A stretch of 64,000 nucleotides of DNA, from positions 537,916 through 601,915 of the forward strand of contig JADJHP010000002.1 in the NCBI GenBank assembly GCA_016707525.1, given 5' to 3'. Numbering within the stretch: the stretch's first letter is position 1; every line of letters starts with the position of its first letter. A program made the translations under genes and the position numbers. The stretch is from Ignavibacteriota bacterium (GTDB lineage Bacteria > Bacteroidota > Ignavibacteria > UBA10030 > UBA6906). Below the pieces are notes generated by a model that saw only the letters and a list, made by a program, of their open reading frames with translations, had not been told where the DNA came from and ran no database searches. Of this stretch, positions 1-9,450 are shown piece after piece.

Positions 1-1035
1 GAAACGGCCCAGCCCCTCAGTGTGGGTGGGAAGCGCTGGGGAGTGGTGCACGTCGCCTTCGATGCGGAGACCACCCACCGGGAGATCCGGTCCCTGTTCT
101 TTCTCCTCATGGCGCTGACCTGGGGGACGACGGCGACGACGTTGATCATCCTCTATCTGCTGATCGGGCGCCTGACGGATTCGCTGCATCAGTTCGTTGT
201 GCTCATGGACCGGACCGGCCTGGAGTCGGAGGAGATGGTCACTGTCGCCCGGCGCTCGGATGAGATCGGCTTCCTGTTGCACCACTTCGGCCTGCTGCGT
301 CAACGCCTCGCCCAATCGCGGCGGGAGCTCCTTGCCGTGCAGGAGCAGATCGCCCACGCTGAGAAACTCGCTTCGATCGGGCGTCTCGCCTCCGGCGTCG
401 CGCACGAGATCAACAATCCGCTGGCCGGTCTGAAGAACTGTCTCTATGCGATCGAGCGTGAGCCGGAGAATTATACCCAGACACGGCTCTACCTTTCGCT
501 GATGAAGGAGGGGATGGAGTACATTGAAACGGTCGTCCAGAAGCTCCTCGGGTTCGCGCGCCAGCAGCCGGCGAGCATGCAACCGGTGGACATCAATGCC
601 GTGATCATGAAGGTCGTCCGCCTCGTCGACTACAATATCAAGAAACGGAAGATCGTCCTGCATACGGACCTTGCGGAGGGCCTGCCGGTGCTGACCGGTG
701 ATCCCCAGCTCCTCGCCGAGGTGTTCATGAATATCCTCCTCAATGCCATCGATGCGGTGGAGGAGCGGGGGCGGATCACTCTCGTTTCGGCATGCACCGA
801 CGGCATCGTGGCTGTGCATATCACGGACGACGGGATGGGGATCGATCCGGAGCACCTGGCGCACATCTTCGATCCGTTCTTCACGACCAAAGGGCCGAAA
901 GAGGGGACCGGACTGGGGCTGTCGGTCAGCCTCGGCATCGTCGAGACCCACGGCGGCCGCATCCGGGTGCGGAGCGAGCAGGGAAAGGGGTCCGATTTCA
1001 GTGTTGAGTTGCCAGTCGAGGGAAGGGGCCGATGA
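1..1035 (+). CDS. Sensor histidine kinase, 5' end cut by the window edge
   Basis: The frame is open from base 1, so the N-terminal sensor part is missing. What remains has one membrane segment (about residues 32-56), a HAMP-like linker, a short coiled coil, and a HisKA domain with the H-box motif GVAHEINNPLAGL carrying the phospho-accepting His. The HATPase domain follows, with an N-box (NILLNAIDA), a G1 box (DDGMGI), an F-box (IFDPFFTTK) and a G2 box (GTGLGLSV). This is the NtrB/ZraS-like class that partners sigma-54 activators. The stop codon overlaps the ATG of the downstream response regulator (ATGA), so the two are translationally coupled and almost certainly form a pair. The signal sensed is unknown. 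Confidence 0.93.
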   Translation, partial: ETAQPLSVGGKRWGVVHVAFDAETTHREIRSLFFLLMALTWGTTATTLIILYLLIGRLTDSLHQFVVLMDRTGLESEEMVTVARRSDEIGFLLHHFGLLRQRLAQSRRELLAVQEQIAHAEKLASIGRLASGVAHEINNPLAGLKNCLYAIEREPENYTQTRLYLSLMKEGMEYIETVVQKLLGFARQQPASMQPVDINAVIMKVVRLVDYNIKKRKIVLHTDLAEGLPVLTGDPQLLAEVFMNILLNAIDAVEERGRITLVSACTDGIVAVHITDDGMGIDPEHLAHIFDPFFTTKGPKEGTGLGLSVSLGIVETHGGRIRVRSEQGKGSDFSVELPVEGRGR

Positions 1036-2372
1036 AGATCCTTGTTGTTGAGGATGAGAAGATCCACCGCATCACGCTCGCCGATCTCCTGAAAAAGGAT
1101 GGGCACGCCGTCACGGCGTGCGCCGACGGGGATGCGGCACTCTCCCAACTGGCGTCGGAGACATTCGAGCTCGTTCTTTCTGACCTGCGGCTGCCCGGTG
1201 CCGGCGACCTCGATGTCCTCCGCGATGCCAGGGCCCGTTCCCCGGAGACGATCGTCATCATGATGACCGCGTACGGGACTGTGGATACCGCGGTGGAGGC
1301 GCTGAAACTCGGCGCCTATGATTATCTCGTCAAGCCGTTCGCTCCGGACAAATTGCTGAGCATTCTCCGTCACCTGAATGAGTTCCGGCGGGTGATGGAC
1401 GAGAACCAGCAATTGCGCCAGAAGATCCAGCAGATCGAAAAGCGCCCCATCATCGGAGATTCGCCGGTGATGCGAAAGCTCTCGGAGACGATCCGTGCTG
1501 TCGCCTCCCGCGAGTATACCGTTCTGATCAGGGGGGAGAGCGGTACGGGAAAAGAACTGGTGGCGCGTGCACTCCATGACCTGAGTCCACGGAGGGACCG
1601 CCCGTTCGTGACCCTCAACTGTGCCGCGCTTCCTGCGTCGCTCCTGGAAAGTGAATTGTTCGGCCACGAAAAGGGGGCGTTCACCGGCGCCATCCGGCGG
1701 CACGATGGCTATGTGGAGCGCGCCGCGGGGGGGACGCTTTTCATTGACGAGATCGATGATCTGCCGATGGACCTGCAGCCCCGGTTGCTCCGGGTGCTTC
1801 AGGAGAAGGAGATCGTCCGCGTGGGCGGATCCAGCATCATCCCCGTCGATGTGCGGATCCTCGCGGCCAGCAAGGTGGAACTGCAGGATGAGGTCAAGGC
1901 CGGCCGTTTCCGGCCGGACCTGTTCTACCGCCTGAATATCATCCCGGTGATGATCCCTCCGCTCCGTCAGCGGAAAGAAGACATCGTCCCGCTCGTGGCG
2001 CACTTCTTCGAGAAGCACGGGGCGAAGGACAGATTCCGTCTGCTGTCGCCGCAGAGCTTCGATGACCTGCGGAGGTATGCGTGGCCCGGGAACGTCCGCG
2101 AACTGGAGAACCTCGTGGAGCGGATCATCGCGCTGTCGGATTCGCTCGCGGTCCAGGACATCCTCCATGAAACCCTCGGAGACGCGACCGGGGATGTGCC
2201 CGCGGATGCCACCGCGAACCCGTCGTCCTATACCGCACTGATGGAAGAACGGGAACGTGAGATCATCATGAAGGCGATGGAGCAGTCGGGGGACAACGTC
2301 GCCGCCGCCGCACGATTGCTCGAGCTTCCGCGCAGCACGCTCCGGAGCAAATTGGAGAAATGGCAGCAGTGA
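1032..2372 (+). CDS. NtrC-family sigma-54-dependent response regulator
   Basis: 446 residues in the classic three-domain layout. The receiver (residues 1-120) has the phospho-acceptor Asp in LVLSDLRLPG and the conserved Lys in LVKPF. The AAA+ domain has Walker A GESGTGKE, the sigma-54 contact loop GAFTGA and a Walker B-like LFIDEIDDL. A Fis-type helix-turn-helix closes the protein (NVAAAARLLELPRSTLRSKL). It should activate transcription by RNA polymerase with sigma-54 after phosphorylation by the overlapping kinase upstream. Target genes are not evident here; the MFS gene downstream has its own -7/-33 type promoter rather than an obvious -24/-12 site. Confidence 0.95.
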   Translation: MKILVVEDEKIHRITLADLLKKDGHAVTACADGDAALSQLASETFELVLSDLRLPGAGDLDVLRDARARSPETIVIMMTAYGTVDTAVEALKLGAYDYLVKPFAPDKLLSILRHLNEFRRVMDENQQLRQKIQQIEKRPIIGDSPVMRKLSETIRAVASREYTVLIRGESGTGKELVARALHDLSPRRDRPFVTLNCAALPASLLESELFGHEKGAFTGAIRRHDGYVERAAGGTLFIDEIDDLPMDLQPRLLRVLQEKEIVRVGGSSIIPVDVRILAASKVELQDEVKAGRFRPDLFYRLNIIPVMIPPLRQRKEDIVPLVAHFFEKHGAKDRFRLLSPQSFDDLRRYAWPGNVRELENLVERIIALSDSLAVQDILHETLGDATGDVPADATANPSSYTALMEEREREIIMKAMEQSGDNVAAAARLLELPRSTLRSKLEKWQQ

Positions 2373-2381
2373 ACAAAGCGG

Positions 2382-2412
2382 TTTGATTCCACGGAGGCAT
2401 TTTGTACATTGA
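2382..2412 (+). promoter_or_regulatory. Predicted promoter of the MFS gene (TTTG-N19-TACATTGA)
   Basis: TTTG at 2382-2385 and TACATTGA at 2405-2412, separated by 19 bases, about 35 bases before the ATG. It matches the layout repeated at ten other gene starts in this window. Confidence 0.55.
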
Positions 2413-2445
2413 CGCGATCAACCACACCACTCGTTCCGGGGATGC

Positions 2446-3750
2446 ATGACCACCACCGCTGAGATCTCTCCCGCTCCCTCCGGAGCGCTTCCGATGCCGC
2501 CACGCTGGTACCGGTGGACCGTCCTGGTCCTGATCAGCCTCGCGATGTTCGGCAACTACTATATCTACGACAGCATCAGTCCGCTGGCCGATGTGCTGAA
2601 GCAGCAGCTCGGCTTCTCGGATGGCGACATCGGGCTCCTGAACGCGATCTACAGTATCCCGAACATCTTCATGGTGCTGATCGGGGGGATGATCATCGAT
2701 CGTATCGGCGTGAAGATCTCCACGATGCTCTTTGCGCTCCTGTGTCTGATCGGCGCCGCCGTCACCGTGGCGGCCCCGGTGCTCGAGGTCATGGCCGCCG
2801 GCAGGCTCATCTTCGGCCTCGGTGCGGAATCCCTGATCGTCGCGGTGACCACGGCCATCGCCCGTTGGTTCCGCGGCAAAGAACTGAGCTTCGCCTTCGG
2901 CATGAACCTGACGATCGCCCGGATCGGATCCTTCGCTGCACTGAATTCACCGGGCTGGGCGTCCTCCTTGTATTCGGACTGGCGTCTGCCGCTGCTCGTC
3001 TCGGTGGGCGCCGGCGTCGTCTGTGTTGCCGGAGCCGTGATCTACTGGGGCCTGGAGGCCACGGCCGCCAAACGCTATGACCTGGGTGCCGGCGGGGCAC
3101 AGGACAAAGTGGTGCTCTCGGAACTCCTCCGTTTCGGCACGTCGTACTGGGCCATCGTGGCCCTCTGCGTGGTGTTCTACTCCGCGGTCTTCCCATTCCA
3201 GACCTTCGCGGTGAAATTCTTCATGGAGGCGCACGGGACCACCCGTGAACACGGCGGGTTCCTCTCCAGCATCCTCACCCTCTTCGCCATGATCGCGACA
3301 CCTCTCTTCGGCCTTGCGGCGGACAGATTCGGGCGCCGGGCGACGCTGATGGTGTGGGGATCGTTCCTCATGATCCCCGCATACCTCCTCATGGCCTACA
3401 CCTCCGTGTCGCTCTACGTGCCGATGGCGTTGATGGGCACGGCCTTCTCCCTGATCCCGGCGGTGATGTGGCCGTCGGTTGCGTACATCGTGGGACAGGA
3501 GCGGCTCGGTACCGCGTACGGCCTGATGACCATGGTCCAGAATATCGGCCTCGCCGCATTCAATCTTGCCATTGGCTGGGCGAACGACGCATGGGGCGCC
3601 AGCGCCGCCAATCCGGGCGGCTATGTGCCCGGGATGTGGATCTTTACGGGACTTGGCATCACGGGTGTCCTGATGTCCTTGTTCCTTCTCCGTCACGAAC
3701 GGGGTCCGGGAGCGCACGGACTCGAAACCATCACGACCCACAGCCGGTAG
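2446..3750 (+). CDS. Major facilitator superfamily transporter
   Basis: 434 residues with about 12 hydrophobic segments. The MFS signature between helices 2 and 3 is visible as GGMIIDRIGVK, with a second copy in the C-terminal half (GLAADRFGRRAT), as expected for two six-helix bundles. Family members move small solutes across the inner membrane by proton symport, antiport or uniport. Nothing in the sequence fixes the substrate. It follows a two-component system and precedes a sensory protein, but no direct functional link can be shown. Confidence 0.88.
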   Translation: MTTTAEISPAPSGALPMPPRWYRWTVLVLISLAMFGNYYIYDSISPLADVLKQQLGFSDGDIGLLNAIYSIPNIFMVLIGGMIIDRIGVKISTMLFALLCLIGAAVTVAAPVLEVMAAGRLIFGLGAESLIVAVTTAIARWFRGKELSFAFGMNLTIARIGSFAALNSPGWASSLYSDWRLPLLVSVGAGVVCVAGAVIYWGLEATAAKRYDLGAGGAQDKVVLSELLRFGTSYWAIVALCVVFYSAVFPFQTFAVKFFMEAHGTTREHGGFLSSILTLFAMIATPLFGLAADRFGRRATLMVWGSFLMIPAYLLMAYTSVSLYVPMALMGTAFSLIPAVMWPSVAYIVGQERLGTAYGLMTMVQNIGLAAFNLAIGWANDAWGASAANPGGYVPGMWIFTGLGITGVLMSLFLLRHERGPGAHGLETITTHSR

Positions 3751-3780
3751 GCAATGCCTCCGGCAACCAAGGAGCCGTCA

Positions 3781-5436
3781 GTGTCACGCGAAACACGCAT
3801 CCTTCTTCTCGTGCACGATCCCACCGACGCGGAGGTGATCGAAATGCAGCTGCGGAAGGCGCATATCCGTTGTACCATCCAGCGGGCTGGCGCGAAGGAC
3901 CAGTTCGTCAGCGCGATGCGGTCGGTGACACCGGACTGCATCATCGCCGATGCATCCATCCCCCGGCTGGATGTGACCGGCCTTATGGCGACCGTCCGCA
4001 ACGAACACCCGGAGGTCGTCTGGGTGCTGCTCACTCCCACCGGATCCGAAGAGTCGCTCGTCGGATGGATGAAGGCCGGAGCCAGCGACGTCATCACCCG
4101 GAAGAACATCCAGCGCATCGGCGCGGCGGTCGCCGACGTCCTTGCCCGCGCCGCTGCCCGCGTGGTCCCGGAACCGGCCCCTGCGCCTCCACCCGTCTTC
4201 GAGCCTGTGGCTGCCCCGCCACCGCCATCGGTGACCGTCGGCCCGCACCAGGGTGATGTCCAACTGATGAAAGATGTCCTGGATCATGCCGGAGACCTCA
4301 TCGCCATGCTCGATGCGCGGGGGACGCGGCTCTATAGTAATGCCGCCCACCGTCAGATCCTGGATGCACCTGAACACCTTCGTGGCACCGTCATGTTCGT
4401 CGATGTCCATCCGGAAGACCGTCCGCGTGTGACCTCGGCATTCCTTGCCGGACTCCGGGAGGGGAAGGATGTCCATTGCGCGTATCGTGTCATGGACAAC
4501 CGCGGGGGCGTTCGCATGTTGGAGTCGGTCGGCTCCCCGGTCCGCTCTGGCCCTCTCGACGGCCCCCGTTCCGTGGTGATCTCACGTGATGTCACGGAAC
4601 GTTTCCAGCATGAACGCGACCGCGATTCCCTGTTCCGCGCCGTCGGCGCCCTGACGGGCGAGGCATACTTCGTCGGACTCGTCACGGCGTTGGCGCAGAT
4701 CCTCCAGGTCCGCTATGTGTTGCTCTCGGAAGCGGTCTATCAACCCGCCGAACGCGTGCGGTCGCTGGCGTACATCGCCAACGGCGCACTCCTGCCGCAA
4801 TTCGAATACGATCTTGCCGACACGACCTGTGAGGCCGTGTACGAGAACCGCGAGCCGGTGCACTACCCGGACCGTGTGGCCGAGTTGTTCCCGCGCATGG
4901 AAGCGCTCGTGACGATGGGTGCCCGCAGCTATCTGGGGGTGCCGCTCTTGTCCTCGACGGGGACGCCGGTGGGGCACGTGTTCATCATGGATGACAAGCG
5001 GCTCGTTGACCCGGTCAGGGCGACGGAACTGGTTGCCGGGATCGCCCCCCGCACAGCCATGGAGGTGGAACGGTATCGGCAGGATATCCTGGTGCGCGCC
5101 TCGGAATCGCGCCTGCGCACGATCCTCGAAAGCCTCGCCGCGGGCGTGATCGCGGTCGATCCGCTGAGTATCGTCACGTACCTGAATGGGCCGGCCACGG
5201 ACATGGCGGAACGGGACGGCGTGGATGTGATCGGGAAGAACCTTGCCGACCTTCTGGAGATCGACGGTGCGTCGGTCGCGAATATCATGTCGGGAGAGGA
5301 TGTCCCCGGCCGGCTGGTCACACGCAACGGAAGCCGGAAAGATGTCGCGGTCCGGGCGCGGCCCGTGAAGGATGCCACCGGCCGGACACACGGCACGATC
5401 TACGTTGTACGCCCGGCCGCACGAAAAGGGAACTGA
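3781..5436 (+). CDS. Receiver-PAS-GAF-PAS sensory protein without output domain
   Basis: 551 residues from the GTG at 3781, chosen because AAGGAG (3769-3774) lies six bases upstream; an in-frame ATG at 3754 has no such site. The N-terminal 120 residues are a CheY-like receiver with a candidate acceptor Asp in CIIADASIP. A proline-rich linker (PAPAPPPVFEP) follows, then a PAS domain, a GAF domain and a second PAS domain near the C-terminus. No histidine kinase, GGDEF, EAL, HTH or phosphatase domain follows, so the protein probably signals by binding partners. It is 30 bases after the MFS gene and may share its transcript. Confidence 0.75.
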   Translation: MSRETRILLLVHDPTDAEVIEMQLRKAHIRCTIQRAGAKDQFVSAMRSVTPDCIIADASIPRLDVTGLMATVRNEHPEVVWVLLTPTGSEESLVGWMKAGASDVITRKNIQRIGAAVADVLARAAARVVPEPAPAPPPVFEPVAAPPPPSVTVGPHQGDVQLMKDVLDHAGDLIAMLDARGTRLYSNAAHRQILDAPEHLRGTVMFVDVHPEDRPRVTSAFLAGLREGKDVHCAYRVMDNRGGVRMLESVGSPVRSGPLDGPRSVVISRDVTERFQHERDRDSLFRAVGALTGEAYFVGLVTALAQILQVRYVLLSEAVYQPAERVRSLAYIANGALLPQFEYDLADTTCEAVYENREPVHYPDRVAELFPRMEALVTMGARSYLGVPLLSSTGTPVGHVFIMDDKRLVDPVRATELVAGIAPRTAMEVERYRQDILVRASESRLRTILESLAAGVIAVDPLSIVTYLNGPATDMAERDGVDVIGKNLADLLEIDGASVANIMSGEDVPGRLVTRNGSRKDVAVRARPVKDATGRTHGTIYVVRPAARKGN

Positions 5437-5463
5437 GAACAGAGAGGGGAGAGGTGTCGCGCG

Positions 5464-7503
5464 ATGGGTTATACACTCCAATCGGACTACCAGCCTTCCG
5501 GCGACCAGCCTGAGGCGATCCGTGAACTGACGGCAGGCGTGTTGCGCGGTGACCGTTACCAGACGCTGCTGGGCGTGACGGGGAGCGGAAAGACGTTCAC
5601 GATCTCGAACGTGATCGCCCAGACGAACAAACCCGTCCTGGTGATGTCGCACAACAAGACCCTTGCCGCCCAGCTCTACAGTGAGTTCAAGTCGTTCTTT
5701 CCCAAGGACCGGGTCGAGTTCTTCATCAGTTATTACGATTACTACCAGCCTGAAGCGTACGTTCCCACGACCGATACCTACATCGCGAAGGATGCGTCCA
5801 CGAACGACGAGATCGACCGCCTCCGGCTCCGCGCCACGAGTGCACTGCTGAGCGGGGATGCGAACGTCATCGTGGTGGCATCGGTCAGCTGCATCTATGG
5901 CATCGGCGCACCTGAAGAGTGGGCGAGCCAGATCGTCGTCGTGCGCAAAGGGGAGCGGATGGACAGGAACACGCTCCTCCGCAAACTGCTGAACATCTTC
6001 TATACGCGCAATGACTTCGAGTTCGTGCGCGGCACGATGCGCGTGCGCGGCGATGTCGTGGAGGTGATCCCGGCATCGGAGAATGAGGAGGCCATCCGGG
6101 TCGCCTTCTTCGGGGACGTGATCGAAAAGATCTCGTACATCAACAGGCTCGACGGCGCGGTGCTGGGCGAGGCGGAGTACGAGGTGATCTATCCCGCGAA
6201 GCAGTTCGTCACGTCGCGCGAGACCCTCAATCGTGCGATCAAAGGGATCGAAGTGGAGCTGGAGGAGCGTCTGGCGGAACTGCGGCAGCTGGGGAAACTG
6301 CTCGAGGCCCAGCGGCTGGAGCAGCGCACACGGTTCGATCTTGAAATGATGCGGGAGGTGGGCTACTGCTCCGGCATCGAGAATTACTCGCGCCACATCG
6401 GCGGCCGGCCGCCGGGGTCACGTCCGGCGTGCCTCATTGATTACTTCCCGAAGGACTATCTCGTGGTGATCGATGAATCCCACGTGACCGTTCCGCAGAT
6501 CGGCGCGATGTACTACGGCGACCGGTCGCGGAAGGCCACGCTGGTCGAGCACGGGTTCCGCCTGCCGTCGGCCCTGGACAACCGTCCGCTGACATTCGAC
6601 GAGTGGGAAGGGATGGTCCCCCAGGTGATCTTTGTGAGTGCCACACCGGCGGACTACGAACTGCAGAAGTCGGCCGGCGTGATCGTGGAGCAGGTCATAC
6701 GTCCCACCGGCCTGGTCGATCCCGAGGTCGAGATCCGTCCGGTGAAGAACCAGATCGACGATCTGATCGCGGAAGTGCGGGCGCGGGCGATCTTGAAAGA
6801 GCGCACGCTGGTCACGACCCTGACCAAACGGATGGCCGAGGATCTCACGGACTACATGGTGGATATCGGTGTGAAGGTCCGGTACATCCACTCCGAGGTG
6901 GATGCGCTGGCGCGCGTGGAGATCCTGCGCGATCTGCGCCTGGGCGATTTCGACGTGCTCGTCGGCGTGAACCTGCTCCGCGAGGGGCTGGACCTGCCGG
7001 AAGTGTCGCTTGTGGCGATCCTGGATGCGGACAAGGAAGGGTTCCTGCGGTCGGAGCGCTCCCTGATCCAGACCGCGGGGCGTACGGCACGCAATGTCCG
7101 CGGACGGGTCATCATGTACGCGGACACCGTGACGGGTTCGATGCAGCGGATGCTGGACGAGACGAGCAGGCGGCGTGAGAAGCAGCTCGCCTACAACGTC
7201 GAGCACGGGATCTCTCCGACCACGGTCTACAAGAGCATCAATGAGGTCCTGGCAGCCACGGCCGTGGCCGATGTGAAGGCACAGCGCGATGCGCGGCGTG
7301 AACGGGCAAAGATGCCGAAGGTCGCGGAGCAGGTCATCCGCTACCTCACCGCCGAGCAGCGTTCGGACCTGCTCGAAGAGTTGAATGCGGAGATGAACAA
7401 AGCGGCGAAGGACCTCGAGTTCGAGCGGGCAGCCGACCTGCGCGATGAGATCACCAAGCTTGAAGCAATGGACGCGTCCGCGAAAAAAAAGCAGGGGGGG
7501 TGA
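5464..7503 (+). CDS. uvrB: UvrABC excinuclease subunit B
   Basis: 679 residues, normal for UvrB. In complex with UvrA it verifies bulky DNA lesions and recruits UvrC for incision in nucleotide excision repair. Visible features are Walker A GVTGSGKTF, the beta-hairpin region with YYDYYQPEAYVP, helicase motifs including VIDESHVTVPQIG and the SATP motif, GRTARN (motif VI), and a C-terminal UVR motif (LEELNAEMNKAAKDLEFE) that contacts UvrC. A purine-rich stretch (GAGAGGGGAGAGG) precedes the ATG. Confidence 0.98.
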   Translation: MGYTLQSDYQPSGDQPEAIRELTAGVLRGDRYQTLLGVTGSGKTFTISNVIAQTNKPVLVMSHNKTLAAQLYSEFKSFFPKDRVEFFISYYDYYQPEAYVPTTDTYIAKDASTNDEIDRLRLRATSALLSGDANVIVVASVSCIYGIGAPEEWASQIVVVRKGERMDRNTLLRKLLNIFYTRNDFEFVRGTMRVRGDVVEVIPASENEEAIRVAFFGDVIEKISYINRLDGAVLGEAEYEVIYPAKQFVTSRETLNRAIKGIEVELEERLAELRQLGKLLEAQRLEQRTRFDLEMMREVGYCSGIENYSRHIGGRPPGSRPACLIDYFPKDYLVVIDESHVTVPQIGAMYYGDRSRKATLVEHGFRLPSALDNRPLTFDEWEGMVPQVIFVSATPADYELQKSAGVIVEQVIRPTGLVDPEVEIRPVKNQIDDLIAEVRARAILKERTLVTTLTKRMAEDLTDYMVDIGVKVRYIHSEVDALARVEILRDLRLGDFDVLVGVNLLREGLDLPEVSLVAILDADKEGFLRSERSLIQTAGRTARNVRGRVIMYADTVTGSMQRMLDETSRRREKQLAYNVEHGISPTTVYKSINEVLAATAVADVKAQRDARRERAKMPKVAEQVIRYLTAEQRSDLLEELNAEMNKAAKDLEFERAADLRDEITKLEAMDASAKKKQGG

Positions 7504-7560
7504 CTCGGAAAGCCCGCCGGGGGCGTGTAGCTGTGGTGTGTACGCAAGGAGGTCTCCACC

Positions 7561-8313
7561 ATGGCTCCCGGATTCCTGTGGTCCGCGGCACTCCGGAATT
7601 TTGTCTTCCCTCCGTCCTGCTATTGCTGCGGGACACTTCTCGACCATCACCGTGGCCTCTTGTGCCCGGGTTGTCAGGCACGGGTCCGCCCTGTAACACC
7701 CTCCGATCCTCTTTTCATCCTCGCGCGATCCCGGCTGTGCAGCGATGACGTGTGCACGGGACTCGTCGCCCTCTATCATTTTGCCTCCGGCGGCCCGGTG
7801 CAGGATCTGCTGCATGCGTTGAAATACGGAGGTCTGACCGGGGTCGGCCGTGAGCTGGGATCCCGGTTGGGTGTGGCTGCGATGGAGACCCCGTGGCTCC
7901 ATGAAGTGGACCTCATCATTCCGCTTCCATTGTATCGTTCCAAGCAGAGGGAGCGGGGGTACAATCAGGCGGAGAGCATCGCGCGGGGGATCGCGGGAGT
8001 GGTCAGGAAGCCGGTGTGGCCACGCGCCGTGCGCCGCACGCGGTGGACAGATTCACAGACGACGCTCGGGTACACGGCCCGGCAGATGAATGTTCAGGGT
8101 GCATTCATGGTGCCACCCTCAAAAATCGGTTCATTGAGGGGAAAAAGGGTACTTCTCGTCGACGACGTCCTTACCACAGGTGCTACCACCCGGGCATGTG
8201 CTGCGGCTCTTCGTGTTGGCCGTGCCGATGCGGTCTACGTGGCAGCCGTTGCCCTCGCAGAGCAGCTTTCCTTGACAATGGTCCTGAAGCTTGCTAAATT
8301 AATTAGAATTTGA
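7561..8313 (+). CDS. ComF-family phosphoribosyltransferase-like protein
   Basis: 250 residues. The N-terminus carries a four-cysteine zinc-ribbon-like pair (CYCC and CPGC, near residues 21-38). The C-terminal half is a type I phosphoribosyltransferase fold with the PRPP-binding loop VLLVDDVLTTGATT. This is the ComF/GntX family; in naturally competent bacteria ComF is needed for uptake of transforming DNA, but many homologs occur without known competence. The start is supported by AAGGAGG at 7546-7552, eight bases from the ATG. The 3' end of the gene carries the predicted gapA promoter. Confidence 0.88.
   Translation: MAPGFLWSAALRNFVFPPSCYCCGTLLDHHRGLLCPGCQARVRPVTPSDPLFILARSRLCSDDVCTGLVALYHFASGGPVQDLLHALKYGGLTGVGRELGSRLGVAAMETPWLHEVDLIIPLPLYRSKQRERGYNQAESIARGIAGVVRKPVWPRAVRRTRWTDSQTTLGYTARQMNVQGAFMVPPSKIGSLRGKRVLLVDDVLTTGATTRACAAALRVGRADAVYVAAVALAEQLSLTMVLKLAKLIRI
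8272..8302 (+). promoter_or_regulatory. Predicted gapA promoter inside the comF 3' end
   Basis: TTGA at 8272-8275 (the start of TTGACA), 19 bases, then TAAATTAA at 8295-8302. The local A+T richness stands out from the surrounding coding sequence. Confidence 0.6.
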
Positions 8314-8373
8314 CTGTTTTCCGTACCCCAAAGCAAGCAATTACACTTCATTTCTGGACTCAGGAGGTTACCC

Positions 8374-9366
8374 ATGGCAATTAACATAGGCATTAACGGA
8401 TTCGGTCGTATCGGCCGCCTGGTTTTCCGGCGCATGCTGAAGGATGGCGGTTTCAACGTCGTTGCGATCAACGATCTCACCGATGCAAAGACGCTGGCCT
8501 ATCTGCTGAAATATGATTCCGTCCACGGCAAGTATGACGGTACCGTGACGGCAGACGCCGATGGCATCGTGGTCGATGGCAAGAAGTACAAGGTGCTTGC
8601 GGAGAAGGATCCTGCCAAGCTGCCGTGGAAAGAACTCGGTGCCGATATCATCGTCGAAGGTACCGGCGTGTTCACGAGCCGTGAGAAATTGCAGCAGCAC
8701 ATCACCGCCGGCGCCAAGAAGGTCCTCCTGACCGCCCCGGCGAAGGATGAGATCGATGCCACGGTCGTGATGGGCGTGAACGAGCATGTGCTCACCGGCA
8801 AGGAAGTGTTCGTGTCGAACGCCTCCTGCACGACCAACTGCCTTGCCCCGATGGTCAGCGTGCTCCACAAGACCTTCGGTCTGGATCATGGCTACATGAC
8901 CACGATCCACTCCTACACGAACGATCAGCGCCTGCTCGACCTCCCGCACAAGGATCTCCGCCGTGCGCGCGCCGCGGCACTGTCGATCATCCCCACCACC
9001 ACCGGTGCCGCCCGCACCGTGGGTAAGGTCATCCCGGAGTTGAAGGGCAAGCTGGACGGCTTCTCGCTCCGCGTCCCGACCCCGGATGCATCGATCACCG
9101 ATTTCGTCGCCGTGCTGAAGAAGCCGGCCACGAAGGAAGAGGTCAATGCGGCCATCAAGGCGGCAGCAGAGACGACGCTGAAGGGTATCCTTGAGTATTC
9201 GGAGGAAGAGCTGGTGTCGGTGGACATCATCGGCAACTCGCACTCCTGCATCTTCGACTCGAAGCTGACGATGGCCCAGGGGTCGACGGTGAAGGTCTTC
9301 GGATGGTACGACAACGAGTGGGGTTTCTCGTGCCGCGTGATCGATCTGCTCAAGAAGATCGCTTGA
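8374..9366 (+). CDS. gapA: Type I glyceraldehyde-3-phosphate dehydrogenase
   Basis: 330 residues. It catalyses the reversible oxidation and phosphorylation of glyceraldehyde-3-phosphate in cytosolic glycolysis/gluconeogenesis. The N-terminal Rossmann motif INGFGRIGR is followed by an acidic residue at the end of the second strand (AINDLTD), which favours NAD+ over NADP+. The active-site Cys lies in SNASCTTNCLAP, and the S-loop region is intact. AGGAGG at 8362-8367 is six bases from the ATG. An intrinsic terminator separates it from pgk, so the two need not be transcribed equally. Confidence 0.98.
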   Translation: MAINIGINGFGRIGRLVFRRMLKDGGFNVVAINDLTDAKTLAYLLKYDSVHGKYDGTVTADADGIVVDGKKYKVLAEKDPAKLPWKELGADIIVEGTGVFTSREKLQQHITAGAKKVLLTAPAKDEIDATVVMGVNEHVLTGKEVFVSNASCTTNCLAPMVSVLHKTFGLDHGYMTTIHSYTNDQRLLDLPHKDLRRARAAALSIIPTTTGAARTVGKVIPELKGKLDGFSLRVPTPDASITDFVAVLKKPATKEEVNAAIKAAAETTLKGILEYSEEELVSVDIIGNSHSCIFDSKLTMAQGSTVKVFGWYDNEWGFSCRVIDLLKKIA

Positions 9367-9406
9367 TCCATCCATGACGACGCTGCGGCTGCCGGGCCCG
9401 ACCAGG

Positions 9407-9429
9407 GTGCGGTAGCCGCACTTTTTTTT
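9407..9429 (+). terminator. Rho-independent terminator between gapA and pgk
   Basis: Stem GTGCGG/CCGCAC (9407-9412 with 9416-9421), loop TAG, followed by eight T (9422-9429). An alternative longer pairing of TGCGGCT (9384-9390) with AGCCGCA (9414-9420) is possible. Confidence 0.8.
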
Positions 9430-9450
9430 GAACCCAAGGAACCTCTGACC

